Assembly: GCA_938082505.1 (NCBI GenBank)
Contig: CALLLH010000027.1
Span: forward strand, 1-64,000
Length of the DNA: 64,000 nucleotides
Direction of reading: 5' to 3'
From: an uncultured Flavobacteriales bacterium
GTDB lineage: Bacteria > Bacteroidota > Bacteroidia > Flavobacteriales_D > Sanyastnellaceae
A model generated the notes under the pieces. That model searched no databases. It saw only the letters and a list, made by a program, of their open reading frames with translations, and was not told the DNA's origin. The translations under genes were made by a program, and so were the position numbers. This document shows positions 36,733 through 45,807 of the stretch, one piece after another. Position 1 is the stretch's first letter. Each line of letters opens with the position of its first letter.

Positions 36733-37902
36733 ATGAAGGATGCGATGATCATCGGCGTCGTAGGTGCCGGCACCATGGGAAGGGGCATTGCCCAGGTTGC
36801 TGCCACGGCAGGGCACTCCGTCAAGTTGTTTGACCAGGACGCAGCTGCCGCGGGGAATGCACTGCAGTTCCTCGGCAACATCCTGGACCGCAGTGTGACC
36901 AAGGGAAGGATGAGCCGGGAAGAGGCAGAGGCCACACTCGGTAGGATCGAACCGGTGGATTCCGAGGGGGGGTTGAAAGATTGCGGATTGGTGATCGAAG
37001 CGATTGTCGAGCAGCCGGAAGTGAAATCCGCCGTGTTTGAGCGGATCGAAGCCCACATCGCTCAGGGCGCCATCATCGCCACGAACACTTCCTCCCTGTC
37101 CGTGACCGCATTGGCCTCCGGACTCATGCGTCCCGAGCGGTTCATCGGCCTCCATTTCTTCAATCCAGCCCCGCTCCTGCCCCTCGTTGAGGTGGTGCCT
37201 GCATTGCAAAGCCGCCCGGACCTCGCCGCTGAAATGTCGGCCCTCATGCGTCAGTGGGGCAAGCAGCCCGCATTGGCCATGGATACACCAGGTTTCATCG
37301 TGAATCGGGTCGCCAGGCCCTATTACGGAGAAGCCATCCGCCTGCTCGAGGAGGGGGTTGCGGATGCTGCCACCATTGATTGGGCCATGACAACATTGGG
37401 CGGCTTCCGGATGGGGCCCTTTGCCTTGATGGACCTCATTGGGAACGACATCAATTACGCGGTCACGGAGAGCGTTTGGAAATCGTTCCACCACGACCCC
37501 CGCTATCGGCCCTCCTTCGCCCAGAAACGCAACGTGGATGCCGGTTGGCTCGGCCGAAAATCCGGGAAGGGCTGGTATGACCATCAGGAAGGCGCAGACG
37601 CTCAGCAACCCAGGCAGGACAAAGCACTGGGGCAGGACATCCTCTGGCGCATCCTCGTCATGCTGATCAACGAAGCCGCCGATGCGGTGTTTTGGGGTGT
37701 TGCATCGGCAGACGATGTGGACAGGGCCATGCAAGGCGGCGTGAATTACCCCAAAGGCCTTCTGGCCTGGGCCGAGGAAGTCGGACTTGACCGTTGCGTG
37801 GAAGCCCTTGACGCCCTGAAGGCCAAGTATGGCGAAGAGCGTTACCGCTGCAGCCCGCTGTTGCGGGCCCGGGCCATGGAGGGCCGGGGATTCTTCTCCT
37901 GA
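36733..37902 (+). CDS. 3-hydroxyacyl-CoA dehydrogenase (3-hydroxybutyryl-CoA dehydrogenase type)
   Basis: A 389-residue NAD-dependent oxidoreductase of beta-oxidation or phenylacetate-type degradation. The Rossmann start VVGAGTMGRGIAQVAATAGH is at about 7-26; NTSSLSVTALAS and GLHFFNPAPLLPLVEVVPA carry the catalytic His; GFIVNRVARPYYGEAIRLLEEG begins the first C-terminal domain. A second C-terminal domain copy (about 300-380, RILVMLINEAADAVFWGVASADDVD) is present, as in PaaH-type proteins. The thiolase gene at 46.5-47.7 kb could serve the same pathway. Confidence 0.94.
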   Translation: MKDAMIIGVVGAGTMGRGIAQVAATAGHSVKLFDQDAAAAGNALQFLGNILDRSVTKGRMSREEAEATLGRIEPVDSEGGLKDCGLVIEAIVEQPEVKSAVFERIEAHIAQGAIIATNTSSLSVTALASGLMRPERFIGLHFFNPAPLLPLVEVVPALQSRPDLAAEMSALMRQWGKQPALAMDTPGFIVNRVARPYYGEAIRLLEEGVADAATIDWAMTTLGGFRMGPFALMDLIGNDINYAVTESVWKSFHHDPRYRPSFAQKRNVDAGWLGRKSGKGWYDHQEGADAQQPRQDKALGQDILWRILVMLINEAADAVFWGVASADDVDRAMQGGVNYPKGLLAWAEEVGLDRCVEALDALKAKYGEERYRCSPLLRARAMEGRGFFS

Positions 37903-37903
37903 G

Positions 37904-38581
37904 TCAGCAGCCTTCGCCGAATCCTCCCAGCATCTGGAGGACATCCGATACGGTCACGGCTCCATCGCCGTCGAGGTCTGCCCCGCAGTCCACGAGACAA
38001 CCGAAATCAGCCAGCACGACGAGTACATCGGCGACGGAAACGAAGAAGTCGCCTGTGAGGTCCAGCAGGCAGGCGAGTTCCTCAAAGCTGATGAGGCCGT
38101 CGCAGTTGTTGTCCAATCCGCTGGCGGTGCCGGGAGCTCCCGGGAATATGCTGGCGTCTCCGTCATCGCAATCGCAGATGACGTTCTCCCCATCACCATC
38201 GAGGTCCACGATGCCGGCACAATCCTCGAATTGCGCCTGGCAATTGGCAAGGATGCAGGCTTCACAATCGGCTGCACTCCCAAAACCGCATACAAAGAAG
38301 CAGTTGTCTTGGGCACAGGTGCTTTGTTCAGCAAAACACCCGACACAACCTGTGCTCATCGTGGGAATGGCCGCTGCAATGCAACTGGAGAAACAAGCAT
38401 TCAGGTCGCCTGCGAAAATGCAATCGAAGCCACATGCGAAAATGGCGTCATTGACTGCAGCGCCATCCTGACATAATATGCTGAAATCCAAGGAATCACA
38501 CTGCGCCTGAAGCCCTTGGAGGGGCAGGGTGGACAGGCACCATGCGAGCATGCCCCCAATTCTTGAGATTCGGTTCGTCAT
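37904..38581 (-). CDS. Secreted Cys-rich protein with MopE-like metal-binding motif and paired dockerin-like units
   Basis: A 225-residue exported protein. Signal peptide MTNRISRIGGMLAWCLSTLP, cleaved near LQA. The first 115 mature residues contain about 18 cysteines in a spacing I do not recognise. Then a MopE-type motif, DCDDGDASIFPGAP with DNNCDG, seen in Ca- or Cu-binding surface proteins. The last 50 residues are two EF-hand-like units (DLTGDFFVSVADVLVVL; DLDGDGAVTVSDVLQML) joined by FGCLVDC; the first unit has lost some ligands. ATG 38581 is preferred to the TTG at 38590. Convergent with the dehydrogenase gene, 1-nt gap. Confidence 0.8.
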   Translation of the reverse strand: MTNRISRIGGMLAWCLSTLPLQGLQAQCDSLDFSILCQDGAAVNDAIFACGFDCIFAGDLNACFSSCIAAAIPTMSTGCVGCFAEQSTCAQDNCFFVCGFGSAADCEACILANCQAQFEDCAGIVDLDGDGENVICDCDDGDASIFPGAPGTASGLDNNCDGLISFEELACLLDLTGDFFVSVADVLVVLADFGCLVDCGADLDGDGAVTVSDVLQMLGGFGEGC

Positions 38582-38614
38582 CACATACAAATAACGCCAG
38601 CGGGCCGTTCAGGT

Positions 38615-39463
38615 TCATTGCTCCAGGGCAAAGCCCCCTCCATCCAGGGCTTTTCCAGCTTCAACGATGTCCTCTGGACGGGTGAGGTCCAAAAAAGCAC
38701 CCGCCATGGGAATCGCCCTCATGGTCCAGTGGCCTGACTTGATGCCCATCGAGACGGCCATGGGAAGCTCCCGCTCAAGCCTCACGGGATGCTCAGGGGT
38801 GTTCCGGACGGCTTCGAGGAAATCGCCATGGGGGGCCCGGAAATAGTTCATGCTCACCCGAGGCCTTCCGTCCGGCCAAACGGATGCAGACACTTCTTCG
38901 GGGCTGGGTTTCTCTATGATGCCGGACAGCTGTCCCGAAGGGTTCGCTTGGAGCACGGCAAAGGCGAGGATCCGGTCAGGAGGGAGTCCCAGGCGGTCGG
39001 GTTGAAATGCGGGCAACGCGCAATCGTGCTTGAACAGCTCACGGAACATGCCCCGCGGAGGCAGATTGTCCCCGTTGGCCACCGTGATAGGGTGCCCCTG
39101 CCATGCCTTCATGGCTTCCAGTGCCAATTGCACCGCTTGTGCCGTTCCCTCAGGCTTGGTCCTCCCGGCAGGGATGGACTGCCTGATGAAATCCAAGGCC
39201 AAGCCCGGAATGGGATGGGCAGAGAAATGGGACGGTGTGAGTTGGTCGTCCGCCGCGATGACCACGCAAGCCGCAGTGCAACCCTCTTCCCGCAATTGCA
39301 ACAGCAAATGCTCGAGCAAGGGCCTTCCACCTTGGCCAATGCGGATCATCGCCTTGGGCCGGGACTGCGCTTCCATCAGGATTTCGGCCGAAACGGAGGC
39401 CGAGGCCCTCATGCGGCTTCCCTTGCCCGCCGCCATGATGATGGTCGGATTCACGATGTGCAT
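38615..39463 (-). CDS. Sugar nucleotidyltransferase
   Basis: A 282-residue NTP-transferase-fold enzyme that would join a sugar-1-phosphate to a nucleotide. It has the pyrophosphorylase loop IIMAAGKGSRM (about 7-17), the lysine in SRPKAMI, GTAQAVQLALEA and VANGDNLPPRG (metal-binding Asp). A C-terminal left-handed helix domain is absent, so it is a single-domain form. Its start overlaps the end of the GHMP kinase gene by 13 nt: last step of an uptake, phosphorylation and activation cassette. Confidence 0.87.
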   Translation of the reverse strand: MHIVNPTIIMAAGKGSRMRASASVSAEILMEAQSRPKAMIRIGQGGRPLLEHLLLQLREEGCTAACVVIAADDQLTPSHFSAHPIPGLALDFIRQSIPAGRTKPEGTAQAVQLALEAMKAWQGHPITVANGDNLPPRGMFRELFKHDCALPAFQPDRLGLPPDRILAFAVLQANPSGQLSGIIEKPSPEEVSASVWPDGRPRVSMNYFRAPHGDFLEAVRNTPEHPVRLERELPMAVSMGIKSGHWTMRAIPMAGAFLDLTRPEDIVEAGKALDGGGFALEQ

Positions 39464-40467
39464 GCTGCGCCCTGGTCCATTTCCACGCGCCAGGCGCCCG
39501 CTGCGCCGGCCTCCTTCATGGCTTTTATGACATCCTCCGACCGGTATTCCGGACTCAGCACGAAGCAGCATCCTCCTCCCCCCGATCCGTTGATCTTGCC
39601 GCCCCAAGCTCCCGCTGCGATGGCGGCCTCGAGCATGGATTCAATGCGGGCGGTAGAAAGACCGAGAACGTCCCTCAACACGGCATGGTGGCGGGTGAGG
39701 TCCTTTCCGAATTCCGCGCCGTCCGGCTTCCCCTTGGCCATGGCCCTTCCCCATTTTTCCTCGAGGTCGCGGTTGATCCTTGTGCCCGCGAGCAGGTTCA
39801 TTTCGTCGTCAGACAATGCGGGATCCTCCTCATCCAGGCAAGGCATCAGCGGAATACGTGCATCCCTGCACCGTCTGAGGTGGCCCTGGGTGTCCTTGGG
39901 TTGGCCCGAGTCACCGAGAATGAAGACGCCTTCGGGCAGGGTCAATTCTCGGGGAGCCCCGGAGCCGAATCTCCGCAGACCGCCATGGCCACAGGCGAAC
40001 TGGTCCATGTTCCCACCCGCACCATTGAAGTCCAGCACTTCATACCTATGGCAACGTTCCACGACGTCCTCCGCGCTGAATCCGCCGTTGAGGATCTTCA
40101 GCCATCCTGCAATCCACGCTGTCATGAGCGCGGTCGAAGAACTGCAGCCTGCCCTGACCGGGACGTCGCTTGTGATGTGGACGTGCCATCCGCCGTCTTG
40201 AGGAACGCCGCCTTCGCGCAACAGGCAACCGAGTGCATGTCGCAGGGGGTCTGATTGTCGATTCCGGGCCAATTCAGGGAGCTCAAACACGTCCATTTCC
40301 CCGAGGATGGCACTGGTCAGTTTGACGCGATTCCCTTCTGCCGGACTGAATTCAAGGTGGCACCGCCGGTTCATGGCCATGGCGATGACCGGAAGGCCCA
40401 AATAGTCCTGATGCTCCCCGAACAGACAGAGCCTTCCCGGCGCGGAACTGACAAAGGCCTGCCTCAT
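39451..40467 (-). CDS. GHMP-family sugar kinase (galactokinase-like)
   Basis: A 338-residue kinase that uses ATP to phosphorylate a small molecule, here probably the anomeric hydroxyl of a sugar. APGRLCLFGEHQDYLGLPVI (about 9-28) is the galactokinase-type sugar-binding motif; PVRAGCSSSTAL is the GHMP ATP-binding motif 2; NGSGGGGCCFVL is motif 3. It is shorter than classical galactokinase (about 380). Its ATG overlaps the TGA of the symporter gene (ATGA), and its end overlaps the nucleotidyltransferase gene, so the three are one operon. The sugar is not identifiable. Confidence 0.88.
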   Translation of the reverse strand: MRQAFVSSAPGRLCLFGEHQDYLGLPVIAMAMNRRCHLEFSPAEGNRVKLTSAILGEMDVFELPELARNRQSDPLRHALGCLLREGGVPQDGGWHVHITSDVPVRAGCSSSTALMTAWIAGWLKILNGGFSAEDVVERCHRYEVLDFNGAGGNMDQFACGHGGLRRFGSGAPRELTLPEGVFILGDSGQPKDTQGHLRRCRDARIPLMPCLDEEDPALSDDEMNLLAGTRINRDLEEKWGRAMAKGKPDGAEFGKDLTRHHAVLRDVLGLSTARIESMLEAAIAAGAWGGKINGSGGGGCCFVLSPEYRSEDVIKAMKEAGAAGAWRVEMDQGAACTS

Positions 40468-42239
40468 GCCTTGCGCTGCAATCGCAGGATGAACGCAATG
40501 GACAGGCCCGTCAATGCGCCGAAGAGCATACCCGTGGCTCCGTGTCCATAGATGACGGAGCCGAACCCCAGGAGCAGGCCATACACGGCGACGCAACCCA
40601 GGAAGGCCTGAAGGAGTGCCCGCGGCACATTCCATTCTTCCTCCGGAGCCCCCGTCCTTTTGAACCGCCGCCATCCCGGGCCACCAGGGCGGACCCGGTC
40701 CACGAACGCTTGAAGCACATCTTCGCGTTCAGCAGGCAGCACAAAAGCACAGATCAGCCATCCAACCGTGGTGATGGTGGCACCCCAAACCAATTTCTCC
40801 CAGGAAGCCAATTCAGGCACGATCGCTACCGGGTTGGCGGCCAAGGCGTCATGGGCCCATGTGAAATACGCTGCGACGACCAACGACAGCACCATCGCTG
40901 CAATCTCCGTGGCCGCAGAGATGCGCCACCAGAACCAACGCAGGATGAAGAGCCCGCCAGTCCCCGCACCCAGCAGCAACAGCAAGTTGAATGCCTGACC
41001 GGCTGAGGTCAGGGTAAGGCTGAGCAATGCTCCGGCCAACAGCGAGATGACGGTGGCCCACCGGCCTGCCGCCACCTTTTGGGGCTCTGTGGCTTCGGGT
41101 CGGATGAAACGACACCACAGGTCATTGACGAGATAGCTGGCCCCCAGGTTCACCTGGGTGCTCATTGTAGAGATGAAGGCGGCCAGCAGGGATGCGGCCA
41201 CCCATCCCAGCATGCCGGAAGGCAGGAGACTGAGCATGGCGGGATACGCCACGTCATGTCCCACTTTGTCAGAGGCAAGGGCCGGAAAGGCGGATGCGAT
41301 GGACTCCAGGTCGGGGAATACGATCAGCGAGGCCAGGGCCACGATGATCCATGGCCAAGGCCGAAGGGCATAGTGTGCCGCATTGAACAGCAGGGTGGCG
41401 CCGACGGCATCATCCTCGCTTCGGGCACTGAACATTCTCTGGGCGATGTAACCGCCTCCACCGGGCTCGGCGCCCGGATAATAACTCGCCCACCATTGTA
41501 CAGCCAAGGGCACGAGCAAGACCGGCACCCACACCGAGGGGTCGTCGAAATCGGGCCACATGGACAATTTGCCCGCCACATTCGGATGGGCCATGAGCCC
41601 TTCCATCCCCCCGACCTCGGGCATGGACAACACCCACAAGCACGCGGCCACTGCTCCTCCCATCGCGAGAACAAACTGAAACAGGTCGGTCCACAGTATG
41701 GCGCGCAATCCACCATAGGCGCTGAAGAAGAGGGTCACGCTGCAGGTCACGGTGAGCGTCAGCCATCCAGGCCATCCGAGCAGGATGCTGCCGAGTTTGA
41801 TGGCAGCCAGGCTCACGGTGGCCATCACGAGAACATTGAACACAAGGCCCAGATAAATGGCGCGGAACCCCCGGAGGAAGGCCCCCGCCTTTCCGCCATA
41901 ACGCAACTCATAGAAGGCGATGTCGGTGAGCACCCCCGATCGACGCCACAACCTTGCATAGACGAACACCGTCAGCATGCCCGTCAACAGAAAGGCCCAC
42001 CAGGCCCAATTGCCCGACACACCTTGCTGCCTTACCAGGTCGGTAACCAGGTTGGGGGTGTCCGCGCTGAAGGTGGTGGCCACCATGGAGGTGCCCAGCA
42101 GCCACCATGGCATGTTGCGGCCGCCCAGAAAGAAGTCATCGGCATTGTCCTCCCCTTTTCTCCCGGCCCACCATCCAATGCCGAGCACGATGAGCAGCAC
42201 CACGGCAATGATGGCCCAATCCAACGATGTCAATTGCAT
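40464..42239 (-). CDS. Sodium:solute symporter (SSS family)
   Basis: A 591-residue inner-membrane transporter with about 13-14 membrane helices. It starts with a helix WAIIAVVLLIVLGIGWWAG, then DDFFLGGRNMPWWLLGTSMVATTFSADTPN, the first conserved SSS segment including the sodium-site region, and WWASYYPGAEPGGGGYIAQRMFSA later. Given the kinase and nucleotidyltransferase genes behind it, a sugar is the likely substrate, entering with Na+. ATG 42239 is chosen; TACTTTCA (42244-42251) lies 4 nt upstream. ATG 42281 is the alternative. Confidence 0.9.
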   Translation of the reverse strand: MQLTSLDWAIIAVVLLIVLGIGWWAGRKGEDNADDFFLGGRNMPWWLLGTSMVATTFSADTPNLVTDLVRQQGVSGNWAWWAFLLTGMLTVFVYARLWRRSGVLTDIAFYELRYGGKAGAFLRGFRAIYLGLVFNVLVMATVSLAAIKLGSILLGWPGWLTLTVTCSVTLFFSAYGGLRAILWTDLFQFVLAMGGAVAACLWVLSMPEVGGMEGLMAHPNVAGKLSMWPDFDDPSVWVPVLLVPLAVQWWASYYPGAEPGGGGYIAQRMFSARSEDDAVGATLLFNAAHYALRPWPWIIVALASLIVFPDLESIASAFPALASDKVGHDVAYPAMLSLLPSGMLGWVAASLLAAFISTMSTQVNLGASYLVNDLWCRFIRPEATEPQKVAAGRWATVISLLAGALLSLTLTSAGQAFNLLLLLGAGTGGLFILRWFWWRISAATEIAAMVLSLVVAAYFTWAHDALAANPVAIVPELASWEKLVWGATITTVGWLICAFVLPAEREDVLQAFVDRVRPGGPGWRRFKRTGAPEEEWNVPRALLQAFLGCVAVYGLLLGFGSVIYGHGATGMLFGALTGLSIAFILRLQRKA

Positions 42240-42314
42240 GGCCTGAAAGTAATACTGGCCCTCCCCTGTCGCGGCATTCATGTCCAAGCTGTGGGTCTTC
42301 GTTATCTTCATGTC

Positions 42315-43757
42315 ATGCGACCCCTTCTGCCGCTCTTCCTTGTATTTCCGTTTTCAGGAGTCTTGTCCCAGCAGGTCACTTTCCATGCAGACGTGGCCCC
42401 CATCATCTACCAGCATTGCACTTCCTGCCACCGCGTGGGGGAAATCGCACCGATGCCCTTCACGGATTATGGGGAGGTCGCACCTTATGGCGAGTTCATT
42501 GAATATGTCACCTCCATAGGCTACATGCCCCCATGGTCGCCGGACCCCGAATACAGCCATTTCGTAGGGGAGAATGTGCTTTCACAGGAGCAAATCGCCA
42601 CCTTGGGCGCCTGGGTGGCCGCAGGCAAACCCGAAGGTGACCCCGCGGACAACCCCGGCTTGCCGGAATTCACATCGGGAAGCCAGATCGGCACACCCGA
42701 CCTCGTGCTGACCATGTCCGAACCTTACACGCACGGCGGAGACATGACGGATCAATACCAGGTCTTCGTCCTCCCGTCGGGGTTTGGTGATGGCACGGCC
42801 ATTCGCAGCATTGAAGTCATGCCGGGCAACCACAATGTCGCCCACCACGGCATCCTTGGATTGGATGTTTCCGGAACTGCGGCAGCATTGGACGCTGCGG
42901 ATCCGGAGCCCGGATACGAGAGCTTTGGGGGGTTCGGATTCAATGCGGCGAGTTCCTTCTTCGGAGCATGGGTGCCCGGAGCGCTGCCCGTCGAATACCC
43001 TCCCGGCATCGGCCGGACCATTCCAGCGGATGCCGACCTGCTCCTGCAGATGCACTACGGCCCCACTCCCGTGGTGGAATCGGACCTTTCGGAGGTCAAT
43101 ATTTTCTTTTCGAACGGGCCCATCGAACGTGAAGTGTTCACCGCCATCATGGGGCCGCAGCACTTGGATGCCCCCTTCATCCTGCCGCCGAACCAGGTGT
43201 CCTCCTTTCATGGCACCATGCCGGTCACGGAGGATGTGAGCCTGATCAACATTGCGCCCCATTGCCACCTTGTCGGGGCTTCGTGGTTGGTGTATGCCAC
43301 CTCGCCGGATGGTCAGGACACCATCCCCCTCATTTCCATTCCCCACTGGGATTTCAATTGGCAGGGCTACTTCACCTTCCCGCATCTCACGAAGATTCCG
43401 CAGGGATACACACTGCATGGGGAGGCGACCTATGACAACACCACCAACAACCCCTTCAACCCCAATGACCCCCCTGGATGGGTGCTGTTCGGGGAGGGGA
43501 CCGAGGATGAGATGTTCTTCATTTTCATCGATGTTGTTCCCTATGAGGCGGGTGACGAGGACATTGCGCTCGGACCGTCAGCAACAACCTGTCCTCCGGA
43601 TGTCAACGGGGATGGCCTGGTAGGCGTGACCGACATCCTGCTGCTGCTGGCCGATTTCGGATGCCTTTCCGGATGCACGACGGATGTGGATGGGGATGGC
43701 CTCATCACGGTCTCCGATGTCCTGACCATACTCAGCGTTTTTGGAGAGCCATGCTGA
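42315..43757 (+). CDS. Secreted PHM-like copper monooxygenase with CxxCH motif and paired dockerin-like end (paralogue 1)
   Basis: A 480-residue exported protein. Signal peptide MRPLLPLFLVFPFSGVLS, then a small cytochrome-c-like region with CTSCH at 35-39. The rest resembles peptidylglycine-monooxygenase-type copper type II, ascorbate-dependent monooxygenases: HHGIL (copper H site), LLLQMHYG and HCHLVG with H316 and H318 (copper M site). The last 50 residues are two dockerin-like units (DVNGDGLVGVTDILLLL; DVDGDGLITVSDVLTIL). TATCTTCA ends 4 nt before the ATG. Its end overlaps the redoxin gene by 7 nt. The substrate is unknown; haem attachment is inferred from the motif only. Confidence 0.82.
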   Translation: MRPLLPLFLVFPFSGVLSQQVTFHADVAPIIYQHCTSCHRVGEIAPMPFTDYGEVAPYGEFIEYVTSIGYMPPWSPDPEYSHFVGENVLSQEQIATLGAWVAAGKPEGDPADNPGLPEFTSGSQIGTPDLVLTMSEPYTHGGDMTDQYQVFVLPSGFGDGTAIRSIEVMPGNHNVAHHGILGLDVSGTAAALDAADPEPGYESFGGFGFNAASSFFGAWVPGALPVEYPPGIGRTIPADADLLLQMHYGPTPVVESDLSEVNIFFSNGPIEREVFTAIMGPQHLDAPFILPPNQVSSFHGTMPVTEDVSLINIAPHCHLVGASWLVYATSPDGQDTIPLISIPHWDFNWQGYFTFPHLTKIPQGYTLHGEATYDNTTNNPFNPNDPPGWVLFGEGTEDEMFFIFIDVVPYEAGDEDIALGPSATTCPPDVNGDGLVGVTDILLLLADFGCLSGCTTDVDGDGLITVSDVLTILSVFGEPC

Positions 43758-44233
43758 ATCCCCTTATCCTTGGTCTTCCGGTCCGCGTCATTTTGTTCCT
43801 CGCACCACTGTGCCCCATTTGTCAGGACATGACCTTTGACCTGCGGGGCCTCGAAGCCGAGTTTGACGACCCCCGGGTTGAGTTCATCGGCGTGTTTCCC
43901 AACTCCTCTACCCGGCAGGAACAGATGGAGGCATTCGCCGAACGCTATGGAATCGAAATGACCCTGGTAAGGGACACGGCCAACTGGGCCGAAGCGCTGG
44001 GCGCCCGATGGACCCCTGAAGCCTTCATTCTCGACGTGCAGGACTCCATCCTCTATCAGGGCCGCATCAATGACCGGTACTTTGCGCCGGGCCGGCGGAA
44101 GAGCAAGACCCGCAACCGGGATCTCCGCAATGCCCTGCTCGACATCATGGCAGGGCAACCCGTGACCGTGCCGCTGACCGAGGCCGTGGGCTGTCCCATC
44201 GAAGGTGTCAAAGTGATGCCGTCGAAAAATTGA
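43751..44233 (+). CDS. Redoxin/thioredoxin-fold protein
   Basis: A 160-residue AhpC/TSA-like thiol protein: LFLAPLCPICQDM with CPIC (about 22-25) as redox centre, VEFIGVFPNSSTRQEQMEAFAERYG, and WTPEAFILDVQDSILYQGRIND, typical of peroxiredoxin/TlpA-like folds. A weakly hydrophobic start gives no sure signal peptide. It overlaps the end of monooxygenase paralogue 1 by 7 nt and is followed 47 nt later by paralogue 2, so it may supply reductant or help metal or haem insertion; that role is inferred. Confidence 0.8.
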   Translation: MLNPLILGLPVRVILFLAPLCPICQDMTFDLRGLEAEFDDPRVEFIGVFPNSSTRQEQMEAFAERYGIEMTLVRDTANWAEALGARWTPEAFILDVQDSILYQGRINDRYFAPGRRKSKTRNRDLRNALLDIMAGQPVTVPLTEAVGCPIEGVKVMPSKN

Positions 44234-44267
44234 ACCGCCCCTCCAAATGGGGCTCCAAAACAGCCCA

Positions 44268-44275
44268 TAACTTTG
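44268..44275 (+). promoter_or_regulatory. -7 promoter element of monooxygenase paralogue 2, 5 nt from the ATG
   Basis: TAACTTTG is a perfect TAnnTTTG match followed by GTTTT and the ATG at 44281. Confidence 0.6.
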
Positions 44276-44280
44276 GTTTT

Positions 44281-45807
44281 ATGCGTGTATTGTTCATCCT
44301 GACCCTCTTTACTTCCCTTCATCTGATGTCCGATGCGCAGGTGACCTACCACCTCGATGTGGCCCCGATCATCCACAACACCTGTGCGGAGTGCCACCGG
44401 GCCGGAGAGATTGGCCCCATGCCCTTCACGACTTATGAAGAGGTCGCGGCCTACGGAGCGTTCATTGAATACGTCACTTCCATCGGCTACATGCCACCCT
44501 GGTCGCCAGATGCGGAGTACAGCCATTTTGTGGGCGAGCGCGTGCTTTCGGCGGAGGAGATCGAGACCATCAGCGCATGGGTGGATGCGGGGATGCCGGA
44601 AGGAGACCCCGCCGACAACCCCGGGCTTCCAGACTTCCCGGATGGCAGCCAGGTTGGGGAGCCCGACCTCGTATTCAGCATGTCTGAGGCCTACACCCAT
44701 GAAGGGAACATGGAGGACCAGTACCAGGTGTTCGTGATGCCTACGGGATTCACGGAGGATGTAACGGTTCGCTCGCTTGAGGTGAGACCGGGCAATGGAT
44801 CCATCGCCCACCATGCCATCCTCGGAGTGGACATCGAGGGCACGGCCCAGGACCTGGACGCTGCGGACCCCGGTCCCGGATATGAGAGTTTCGGTGACTT
44901 CGGATTCGAGGCGTATGAGAATTTCTTCGGGGGATGGGTGCCCGGCACGCAGACCGTCGTTTATCCCGAAGGAATAGGCCGGGTGATCCCTGCCGGCAGT
45001 GATTTGCTCATGCAGATGCACTATGGTCCCAGTGCCGTGGAGGAGAGCGACCAGACCGAAGTCAACGTCTTCCTGACCGATGGTCCCATCGAACGTGAGG
45101 TCACCACGGGCATCATGGGCCCCTGGACCTTGGGCGAGCCCTTCTTCATCCCCGCCAACCAGGTGAAGACGTTTCACGGCACATTCACCGTGCCCGTGGA
45201 CTTGAGCCTCATCAGCATCGTGCCCCATTGCCATCTGGTCGGGATTTCCTGGGAAGTCTATGCTACAGGCCCCTCAGGAGCCGATACGATCCCACTGATT
45301 TCAATTCCCGCATGGGACTTCAATTGGCAGGGTTTCTTCACTTTCCCTACGCTGACGCGCATTCCCGCGGGATATACGCTTCACGGCATTGCGACCTATG
45401 ACAATACGGCCGACAATCCTTTCAACCCGAACGACCCTCCTCAGCTCGTCATGTACGGAGACAATACCGGGGATGAGATGTTTTTCGTGTTCTACGATTA
45501 TGTGATGTACGAAGAAGGGGACGAAGACATCTCACTCGACACGCCCTTGCTGAGCAGTGTGGAGCCCATGGAGCAGGAGGCGCCCAGCGTGCGACTGCAA
45601 CCGAATCCGGCGTCAAGACAGGTTCAAGTCCTGGTGCACCCCAGGTTCGTGGGGCAGGACTGGGCCCTCGTGGACCTGGGCGGCCGGCTGCTCGAATCCG
45701 GTGTGTTCGGTTCGCCCAATGAACGTGTACTGCTCGAAGGCATACCGGACGGAGTTTATCTCTTCCACAGTCCGGCAGGCACGGAAAGGCTCGTCATCCA
45801 ACACTGA
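44281..45807 (+). CDS. Secreted PHM-like copper monooxygenase with CxxCH motif and T9SS type A end (paralogue 2)
   Basis: A 508-residue exported protein, closely similar along its catalytic part to paralogue 1: CAECH at 35-39 and HCHLVG at 316-321 fall at identical positions. Signal peptide MRVLFILTLFTSLHLMSDA. Instead of dockerin-like units the C-terminus is a T9SS type A sorting domain (VRLQPNPASRQVQVLV to PDGVYLFHSPAGTERLVIQ). So a duplicated enzyme core carries two different C-terminal modules. ATG 44281 is fixed by the perfect -7 element 5 nt before it. Convergent with the NlpC/P60 gene, 14-nt overlap. Confidence 0.83.
   Translation: MRVLFILTLFTSLHLMSDAQVTYHLDVAPIIHNTCAECHRAGEIGPMPFTTYEEVAAYGAFIEYVTSIGYMPPWSPDAEYSHFVGERVLSAEEIETISAWVDAGMPEGDPADNPGLPDFPDGSQVGEPDLVFSMSEAYTHEGNMEDQYQVFVMPTGFTEDVTVRSLEVRPGNGSIAHHAILGVDIEGTAQDLDAADPGPGYESFGDFGFEAYENFFGGWVPGTQTVVYPEGIGRVIPAGSDLLMQMHYGPSAVEESDQTEVNVFLTDGPIEREVTTGIMGPWTLGEPFFIPANQVKTFHGTFTVPVDLSLISIVPHCHLVGISWEVYATGPSGADTIPLISIPAWDFNWQGFFTFPTLTRIPAGYTLHGIATYDNTADNPFNPNDPPQLVMYGDNTGDEMFFVFYDYVMYEEGDEDISLDTPLLSSVEPMEQEAPSVRLQPNPASRQVQVLVHPRFVGQDWALVDLGGRLLESGVFGSPNERVLLEGIPDGVYLFHSPAGTERLVIQH

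Noticed and set aside
41079-42314. A 412-codon N-terminal extension of monooxygenase paralogue 1
   Set aside because: It is antisense to the SSS symporter. The signal peptide and a -7-like element place the start at 42315.
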